Shown: positions 5,773 to 12,800 of the stretch, piece after piece | How the letters are laid out: the number at the start of each line of letters is the position of its first letter | How positions within the stretch are numbered: position 1 is the stretch's first letter | Notes under the pieces: model-generated | What the model saw: only the letters and a program-made list of their open reading frames with translations | What the model was told of the DNA's origin: nothing | The model's database searches: none | Program-made: the position numbers and the translations under genes | DNA from: a virus | Direction: 5' to 3' (one strand) | Virus record (IMG/VR): IMGVR_UViG_3300044797_000164 | Coordinates: 1-29,055 of that record | Length of the DNA stretch: 29,055 nt

Positions 5773-8117
5773 ATCATGTTGCCCCAGAACTTTAAATGCG
5801 GCTGATGCACCGCCGCCCATTTCTTGAACTGTTCACCGTTGCGAACGTGTGACGGCGTGTTTTGAGGCAGGCTGGCCCATTGGCTGACATGATGCTGGTG
5901 ATACACGTAGCCGTTTGGCAACTCCGCGCAGACCATCACTTGGTCTATGTTCTGGCGGGTGGTCTTCTGGCCAACCTTGTGACGGACAAGCGCCGCCAGA
6001 TGCAGGTCGTAAGCAGGAGCGCCCAGGATGGCGTCCGGTATTTCGTCCCAATGCGCCAGCAGCCACACCTTGGTTGCGGCAAACAAATCCCTGCCCATGT
6101 GCCTTTCGCCTTTCGCTGCGATGTCCTCCGGGGCCATTGAGGGGCTTGGCGCGGTCTCATGCTTGAACTCCGTCCGCATGGCCGTGCAAGCGCCCCAGAT
6201 TGAGCAATGCTGACGCACGGCATCCGCTATCTCATTTTGGAGCAGAACATCATCATTCGTCCACATTACGATGTCTTCACCGTCGGCCTGACCCATTGCC
6301 ACAGCCAACACATCGCGCAGAAATGGCAGGTCCCGACTGTCGCCAATCTCCCGAGCGGTACGCGTGTAGCCCTTGCAATGGCAGGGAATGACGCCTTTTT
6401 CCCGGTACAGATAATCCCATGACAAACGGGCTATGGCCTTGCGGGTGGACTCAGCCATGCCGCGATCCGGGTGAATCTCGACCGCGTGGAAGATGCGGCG
6501 GATGGCGGGCGGTTCCGGCGGGCGATTGCGCCTCCCAAAGACGCCTTGCAGATTCTTCCACTGATTGATTTGAGCGTGAACATCGTCAATGGAAGCCAGC
6601 GCCTTGCTGTAGTCCAGTTGCAGTATCGCATTGCATTGCGGCGATGTTCGCATCCAGTGTCCGAAACACTCGCAATCGTTGACGATTGCCACAACGGGTA
6701 TCATGTAATCCGCCGCCAGATGCAGGGTATAAGTATCCGAGGAAATCAGGAGCTTTGCGTTTTCAAGGAACATCCCCATGTCATAGATGCGCTCCGCCTT
6801 TATGGCCGACAGGTCAACAATCTGGAAGTGTGCCGACCATCGTTCCATGATGGCGTCTCGCATCGTTACCCCGTCCTTGAACGGGGACGTGTTGCCCCCG
6901 GTCAGGTGCAGCAGCAGGAGCGGCTTCATCAATGGCGTGCAGGACAACAACGCCTGCTCGCGTTTGCCGTCAGTCTGGTCAAACACCTTGTCCACGCAAA
7001 GCCGGTTGTCAAACGCCCACTCAAATCCGCACACCCGCCATTGCTCGACGTTGTAGCACTTGCTTGACCTTTCCGTCGTGAAGTTCTCGCCGTAAACCTG
7101 CGCGTTCAACACGTACTCCGCCCGTTGCCCGGCAATGGCCAGCGCATCGTTTATCTTAACGTCGTCAATATCCAGCAGCAACGGCTCGATATACGAGCAG
7201 CCGTCCAGCACCATCCCGCCGTATTTCTGCGTGGAAACGAACAGGGGTTTTCGCCCGGTCTGCCGGAAGATGTGGAAGGCAATCGGCAGGACGTTGATGA
7301 TGTCGCCCATGTGCCCGAGGCTGACGATGGCAATGCGACCTCGGCGCGCATTGGTCAACCGCGTCACCCCGCCCGTAAACTGCGCCGCCAGCCGGTCGTA
7401 ATCCATGTCCGCCTTGGGGGTTAGCTTCACGTCGCCGGGAGGCTCAAGGAAGGCGTTAAGCCGGATGTCAGCCGCCTCTCCGGCGCGTGCCAGTCCGTCC
7501 TTCTGGCCGGGCTTATCCTCGCCCAGCCCGCTCAGGTGGTAAACAGACTCGCCCTGGCCCCAGCGATAGACAAAAGACGCCTCCTGATTGGACAACGGCA
7601 CCTTAATACCGTCAAACTTCTGGGTCACGCGCCCTTGAAAGTTCCGGTCTTCCCCGGTGTTCATATTGGCGAACATGCCAGCCGCCAGCCACGCCTTTTT
7701 GGTGTAAGCAAAAGTGTTGCAGGTTCCGGCAACGATGCCCTTGATGCGGGTGCCCTCCATGTAAAACATCTTGTCCAGCCACACCCAATCGTGTTTGTCC
7801 GGGTTGAAATGCCGCGCGAAATTGGACAAATGGCCACGGCAATAAGCGTCGTCGTCGTCCCAAACAACCAGCAGCCCGTCTTTCGCGCAGGCGTTGGCCG
7901 CGTTCCGGGTCTCGCCAATGGTGGACGGGCGGATGGGGGCATTTATGACTTTGACCAGCGGATGATCAAAGTCCAGCTTTTGGCGGAGACAGGTATTGTA
8001 AACAATCATCTCGCGCGGACCGTCGTAATCTTGGTCCAGAAAATTTGCAATCGCGTTCTCCAAGTGGCGAACGCGCGCAAAGGTCAGGCAGATGGCTGTA
8101 ATCTGTGGCTGGCTCAT
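5769..8117 (-). CDS. Three-domain glycosyltransferase fusion (GT2-like, GT9-like, third GT-A-like)
   Basis: A 782-residue protein from the ATG at 8115-8117. A longer frame to 8261 is the shadow of the next gene. Residues ~1-255 are GT2-like: QITAICLTFARVRHLENAI, then VVWDDDDAY as the metal site. Residues ~257-525 are like the GT9 ADP-heptose transferase family: RIAIVSLGHMGDIINVLPIA is the GD-containing start, and ISSDTYTLHLAADYMIPVVA matches the S-x-D-x-x-x-HLAA motif. Residues ~535-782 hold a third unit with IVMWTNDDVLLQNEI as a possible D-D site. Such fusions act sequentially in glycan assembly. The third domain is the least certain. Both ends overlap neighbours by 4 bases. Confidence 0.8.
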   Translation of the reverse strand: MSQPQITAICLTFARVRHLENAIANFLDQDYDGPREMIVYNTCLRQKLDFDHPLVKVINAPIRPSTIGETRNAANACAKDGLLVVWDDDDAYCRGHLSNFARHFNPDKHDWVWLDKMFYMEGTRIKGIVAGTCNTFAYTKKAWLAAGMFANMNTGEDRNFQGRVTQKFDGIKVPLSNQEASFVYRWGQGESVYHLSGLGEDKPGQKDGLARAGEAADIRLNAFLEPPGDVKLTPKADMDYDRLAAQFTGGVTRLTNARRGRIAIVSLGHMGDIINVLPIAFHIFRQTGRKPLFVSTQKYGGMVLDGCSYIEPLLLDIDDVKINDALAIAGQRAEYVLNAQVYGENFTTERSSKCYNVEQWRVCGFEWAFDNRLCVDKVFDQTDGKREQALLSCTPLMKPLLLLHLTGGNTSPFKDGVTMRDAIMERWSAHFQIVDLSAIKAERIYDMGMFLENAKLLISSDTYTLHLAADYMIPVVAIVNDCECFGHWMRTSPQCNAILQLDYSKALASIDDVHAQINQWKNLQGVFGRRNRPPEPPAIRRIFHAVEIHPDRGMAESTRKAIARLSWDYLYREKGVIPCHCKGYTRTAREIGDSRDLPFLRDVLAVAMGQADGEDIVMWTNDDVLLQNEIADAVRQHCSIWGACTAMRTEFKHETAPSPSMAPEDIAAKGERHMGRDLFAATKVWLLAHWDEIPDAILGAPAYDLHLAALVRHKVGQKTTRQNIDQVMVCAELPNGYVYHQHHVSQWASLPQNTPSHVRNGEQFKKWAAVHQPHLKFWGNMI

Positions 8118-8296
8118 CTTTTGTCGGTAAATCTCGGCTCGTTCCACAGTTTGATCGCGTCTTCCATGTTCTCGGCTTGCTTGATGATGCACCCTGTCGG
8201 GCAGGCGATGGACACCAGTTTGGTCTCCACAATGCGCGGCAGCCTGCCGCAGCAGGGACATGTTCTGATGCCGGCCATTTTGTCTTTACGTTTCAA
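8114..8296 (-). CDS. Lar-like zinc ribbon protein (restriction-alleviation family)
   Basis: A short protein with RTCPCCGRLPRIVE near the N-terminus, then VSIACPTGC, and a C-terminal MEDAIKLWN. The order CP-x-CG, second C-x3-C and a final A-I-x-x-W-N is that of the Lar/restriction-alleviation family. Some members weaken host type I restriction, but most are uncharacterised. The start is uncertain. TTG at 8294-8296 (60 residues) gives the TTGA overlap that fits all other junctions of this operon, while ATG at 8276-8278 (54 residues) is the conventional choice. Neither has a good ribosome-binding site. Confidence 0.7.
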   Translation of the reverse strand: MKRKDKMAGIRTCPCCGRLPRIVETKLVSIACPTGCIIKQAENMEDAIKLWNEPRFTDKR

Positions 8297-9597
8297 GGTA
8301 TTTGGTCAGGAATCGGGCTGTTGCCAAAATGAATGCCGTTCTTCGCGCTTTCGCGCAGCACTTCGAGCAGGGCGGGAATAAGGTCTTCCTTGAACTCCAC
8401 GCGGTCTCCTGTCACCTGCTTGACGTGTTCCATCCCCTGTTCCATAGCCTCTTGGATGGTGTCCCCGAACCCGGTCACGTAACCGAGATGCGCGGATTCA
8501 TCCTCCCCCGGCACAATCCAGTCCAGACCGTGACGGCGGCAGGTCTCGTAGAGCTTGACGTAATCCTCGATGGCCAGCGGATACTTGACGCCCTGCCAAT
8601 GTTTTTGCGCCCAATCGGACGAGAGCGCCACTTGGAATCCGTATTTCGCCTTGAGCTTCAATTCGACCAAGCGGCCTTGCGCGGCCTCCCACAAAACTTC
8701 AGCCAGGTTCAGAATCATGTTTTGAAGCAGTTCCCCCGGAGGCGACGGCGCGCGGCATGTGCTGTCAATCAAATACATCTTCCCGTCCTCGCCAATCCGA
8801 ATCTCTGACGAATACCAGCCGCGATATTTCCAGGCGGCAAAAGCCGGGGCCAGCTTGTCGTTGACCACCCGCACTTCATCCGGCAAATCCTCGTAAGGCA
8901 CGGCGGCAATGACATATCCGCAATTCTTGATCTCGACGCCGGCAAATCCGATGTCGGGAAACCGACCGTCCACATTCAGCCCGTCGTAGCCGATTTCCCG
9001 CAAAGTCTTGATTTTTTTCTCAACCACAAACTCCTGCTCGTCGGCCAGCGGGCCAAGCTCGACCTGCCACGCATCCAGCCGCGTCTTGACCTCAGGGTAG
9101 CTGACAGCCTCAAACGTCTCGCCCAAGCCGCGATACTTGGACACCTTCACGATTTCCTCCGGGTGCCCCTGAATGTATTTTCGCAGCGCATCCAGACCTG
9201 TAATCAACTCCGTGGGCTGCATCGGCAAACCAAGCCTCCCTTGCAACTGGCGGGCGTCCCATCGGCAAAGCTCCAAGTCCTCGCCGTCGCCAGCGCCGAA
9301 CACGTTAAACCCCTCGTCGCGCAAGTCCTCCTGCAAGTCAGCCATGCCGACGCAGAGGAAGACGAACAGAACATCCTGCTTGCGCTCGCGAAACTCGGTG
9401 CGGACGGCGTGCAGCTTTTCGGTGCGCTCAAGACCGGGAAAGCCGGTGCCGATGGCGGCAAGCTGCTTCTGCAACACCGTCGTCATTATGTTGCAGAAGT
9501 AAATAACGCGTCCAACCTGGCCGACGAGGCTGCGCGCAAAAGACACGCCTATGCCGTTGTCAACAATGACGAAAGTTTTGGATGACAGGGGGTTCAT
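8293..9597 (-). CDS. ATP-grasp enzyme, PurD-like (phosphoribosylamine-glycine ligase family)
   Basis: A 434-residue protein from the ATG at 9595-9597. The N-terminal part (VGMADLQEDLRDEGFNVFGA) resembles the start of PurD, where the ligase discards the low-numbered lobe for the ATP-grasp lobe. EEIVKVSKYRGLGETFEAVS and DEQEFVVEKKI resemble the ATP-grasp lysine and hinge strands. RGWYSSEIRIGEDGKMYLID ends with Asp-Thr rather than the usual Glu-x-Asn, so the metal site differs from true PurD. It may ligate another amine and carboxylate, for instance in glycan tailoring. It is the second gene of the operon, just after the helix-turn-helix gene. AAGGA precedes the ATG. Confidence 0.7.
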   Translation of the reverse strand: MNPLSSKTFVIVDNGIGVSFARSLVGQVGRVIYFCNIMTTVLQKQLAAIGTGFPGLERTEKLHAVRTEFRERKQDVLFVFLCVGMADLQEDLRDEGFNVFGAGDGEDLELCRWDARQLQGRLGLPMQPTELITGLDALRKYIQGHPEEIVKVSKYRGLGETFEAVSYPEVKTRLDAWQVELGPLADEQEFVVEKKIKTLREIGYDGLNVDGRFPDIGFAGVEIKNCGYVIAAVPYEDLPDEVRVVNDKLAPAFAAWKYRGWYSSEIRIGEDGKMYLIDSTCRAPSPPGELLQNMILNLAEVLWEAAQGRLVELKLKAKYGFQVALSSDWAQKHWQGVKYPLAIEDYVKLYETCRRHGLDWIVPGEDESAHLGYVTGFGDTIQEAMEQGMEHVKQVTGDRVEFKEDLIPALLEVLRESAKNGIHFGNSPIPDQIP

Positions 9598-9824
9598 TCC
9601 TTCACACCGCACACTTTGAGCATTCTCAACCATGTCTCAGGCGTCCACGCCCGACGCCCGGCTTCAAGGTCGCACATGAACGATTCGCGCACGCCCATTC
9701 CAGACGCGATAGCTTTGAGGCTCAGTCCGGCTCGGTTTCGGTGCTGCCTGGCTTTTATTCCCAACGCCACGTAATCCGGCTCTTTCCCGGTGCCAAAGCA
9801 TCTGCGACAGGTCTCGATTTGCAT
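9594..9824 (-). CDS. Helix-turn-helix (XRE-like) protein with a C-x2-C zinc-type N-terminus
   Basis: A 76-residue protein. Residues ~22-70 form an XRE/HTH_3-like domain: ALGIKARQHRNRAGLSLKAI, then GMGVRESFMCDLEAGRRAW and a final helix. The N-terminus reads ETCRRCFGTGKEP, a single C-x2-C-x-G-x-G unit like those of the DnaJ zinc domain. It is the first gene of the 14-gene operon, so autoregulation of the operon is a reasonable inference. Its stop overlaps the ATP-grasp start by 4 bases. No strong ribosome-binding site is seen before the ATG at 9822-9824. Confidence 0.75.
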   Translation of the reverse strand: MQIETCRRCFGTGKEPDYVALGIKARQHRNRAGLSLKAIASGMGVRESFMCDLEAGRRAWTPETWLRMLKVCGVKE

Positions 9825-9835
9825 TGCTGCGGATA

Positions 9836-9865
9836 CAATTACCCCAAGCGGGGGAAGTGCGTCAA
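9836..9865 (-). promoter_or_regulatory. Possible promoter of the 14-gene operon
   Basis: The 58-base gap 9825-9882 separates the adhesin stop from the helix-turn-helix gene. On the minus strand it has TTGACG at 9860-9865 and TAATTG at 9836-9841, 18 bases apart. The -35 box is good and the -10 box weak. A short CCCC-AAGC-GGGG inverted repeat at 9842-9853 lies between the boxes and could be an operator for the encoded helix-turn-helix protein. This is inference only. Confidence 0.3.
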
Positions 9866-9882
9866 CTCCTTTTTTAAAAAGC

Positions 9883-12800
9883 TTAGCTGATGGTCAACGT
9901 CCAGCCTGAGATCATCGGGTAAGGGGGCTGCCCGTTGGGAGACCCGTTCTGGACGCACCACAGGCTCCATGCGCCAATCGGATTTGTGCCGATAAGGCCA
10001 TTGAAACTTGCCGGAAATGAAATCGCCGGGCACGGTGCCAGCGGCGTCGGAACACTGCCAGACTCGGTGGGCTTGAATGTGCCGGAGACCACGTTGCCTG
10101 AGAACGGAAGGGATGTGCTGCTATTGGAGTCCAGTATCAGGTTGGCGCTGGCAAAAGCGTGATTGATGTCGCCAACGCCCGACAGCAGGCAGACCCCCAG
10201 GCCGGACGGCGACACAAGGAACAACGAAACCGTTGAGGCGGGTCCGCCCAGCATGTTGTTCAATCCGACCTGAATCCTGCTGATACTCGTAATCGCCCCG
10301 CTGTAAACGCTGACGCTCGGATACGGGGTTGCCGCCGCGCCGTTGCGAATCGTGATGAGCGATGAATTATTGGACTGATTGCAGTTGATGCCCGTATTTG
10401 CGTTGGCCGTGGCCAATGCAAGCGCGTTGGTGTCCGCATCCCCTTGTGAGATGTAGGAAACGTACGTCGCGCTCGCCGTGTACCCCAGACCGTTGTTGCC
10501 GTCATACCGCCCCACCGGGCAATACGCGGTGAAACTCTTGGTGGACGTGTAGGTTGCGATGCACCCGTATTGAGCTAGAACTTGCTGCGCGAGCGAAAGC
10601 GCCGCCGCCGTGGCCTTGTTGTTGGCGTCAACCTGGCTGATGAGACTAGTCGCCGTTGCGCTCTGGGTCACACCGTTGCAACCGGGGCACGGCGCAAAGT
10701 ATTGAAACAGTTGAACGCCGACGGTCTGGCCGGACTGGCCCGTTGGCCTGATGGCCAGTTGGTAGTACAGATAGTTGCCGGGGTTGACCACCGGGAAGAA
10801 TGACGGGTCGCCGGTTTGCATCGTGACGGCGTTGAATGTGCCGATGCCGGTGAAGTTCATCCCGTCGTTTGAGCCGAGCATTTCAATATCCACCGGGATG
10901 CCGCCAATGGTTGCGTCTGGGGTCACGGCGAAGGTGCCAAACAACGCGGCAGCCGCCAACTGGCCGGTCAAGGTCACGTAACTCGAACCCGATTGCGTCC
11001 CGCGCCATGCCGGGCCAGCGCCGAACGCGCGATAAGCCTCATAGCCGGTCAACTCCGACGAAGGCGTGAGATTGAAGGCGCTGTTGGTGTCAGCCGACAG
11101 TTGAGGGATGGCGCTGGTCGGGTTCATCTGAACCGAGTTCGCCGGACAAGTCGCCGTTGCGCTTAACGTGGCAGAGTATTGCGTCGGAGGCACGTAGTCC
11201 GATTCGATGTCCGGCAGCGGGTTGGGATCGGGTATTTCAGGGCCGGGCGGCGTGCTGAGGCATCCGTAACCGTAACAGTTGTAGCCGTAATACCAGAAAT
11301 AGCCGTAGCCAGCAGCCGTGCTATTGGACACAGGAGGCGTCGGGCTGGCTGAAAGGATGGCCTGAAAATCCGCGTGACTTTGCTGGTCTGTGTACGTGGT
11401 GACGGATGGCGAAAGCGTGGCCATCAGATAATAGCGAGCGGGACCGGCTCCGACGGTTTCCTGCCGCCACAGTTGGATGTTGGTCACGGACGGGTCTTGG
11501 CCGGCTGGAAATCCGATGTTCACTGAATGGATGTTTGCGCCAACGGTATGTGACGTGGCTGGTGACACTGCGGTGTGCCCGTTGGCTGTCAAATAGGAAA
11601 TCTCATACGAATAAACATCGCCACCGGACATGTCACCGGGAGACGTATTGGTGTTGTTCGAGCTTGGGGCAGGCGCGCTGCCAAGCAGTGAGAACTGAGA
11701 ATTGCTTAACGTGTCAGTGTACGTTGTGGCGCTGACCGGAAGCGTGGCGAGAAGGAATCTCGTCGGGGGAATGAATGCGAGAAATCTCCAAATCTGAATG
11801 CCCGTTACCTGCGGGGGGACACCGCCGGGCAGCGTAATAAGAATAGCACTTGCTCCCGCCCCCACTGTATGCGCCGCGCCCGATGAAAGCCCTGTGGTGG
11901 TGCTGCCGACTTGGTACGAAACGTAATACGTGTTTTGATCTCCGGGCGTCATGTTGCCGGCGGGAATAGTTCCAACCAACTGCGCGCTATAGATCGCACT
12001 CGACTGTGCGCCGCCGAGCCAGTTCCATCGGTAATAAAGATATGCTGTGCTGTTGGAAAAGCTCGTTGTCTGAGACGAGGTTGCCCCGGCCCCGGATGCG
12101 AGCGTTGTCCACGTAGAGCCATCATTTGACCCTTGCAGGTTCCATGCTGAGAAATCACCTACAATTATGGTTTGAGTGGCGACTAAAGCCGTCGGAAACT
12201 GATACTGCAACCACGACGCCCCGTGATACGAAAAACTATCAGACCAAAAATCGCCTCCGCCCAATCCTGAAAAGCCAAACCAAGGCGGGTTGCTGTAGCT
12301 GCTTGCTGATGCCACTCCACTCGGGGTGGTATCGCTGGTCATCACTGGAATAAGGTTCCCTGTCGTATTGGGCGCATCCGCCAGCGTCGGCGCATTCGGA
12401 TTCGATATGCCTCCAAAACCGTTGTCATTGACCGTGACAGCCAGCGGATTCGCAATCGCATTGCTGACCACACCCGTCCCCGTCCTGACCGCGCCGCAGG
12501 CGGGGGGAACGTATTGCAGGTTTTCCCCGTCAAAATTGTCCGAGAACATCAGCGTGGCATCGGTTACATCGGTCAGCGCGATGTCGTCCAGCAATGGGCA
12601 GGCTTCAAACGGGCCGAATGAACTGGCCGATGTCGCCGGGTTTGTGAACACAATCGGCGCTGTGTAGCTGGTCTGCGGCGTGAAATTGAAGCTGTATTGC
12701 TGAAACGCCTGGGTGAAGCTCGTAATCGCCACTGTCTGCGAGAATGCCCCCAGCGTGACGGTGACATTTTGAGTCCCGGTGTTCTGCAACTGGTTGCCTG

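Noticed and set aside
7536-8381. A 281-codon plus-strand frame opposite the three-domain glycosyltransferase
   Set aside because: It is antisense to the strongly supported GT2-like domain and crosses two real gene junctions.
9842-9853. The CCCC-AAGC-GGGG repeat as a terminator for the adhesin gene
   Set aside because: The stem is only 4 bp and has no T-tract after it in the right direction. An operator-type role is more plausible, though unproven.
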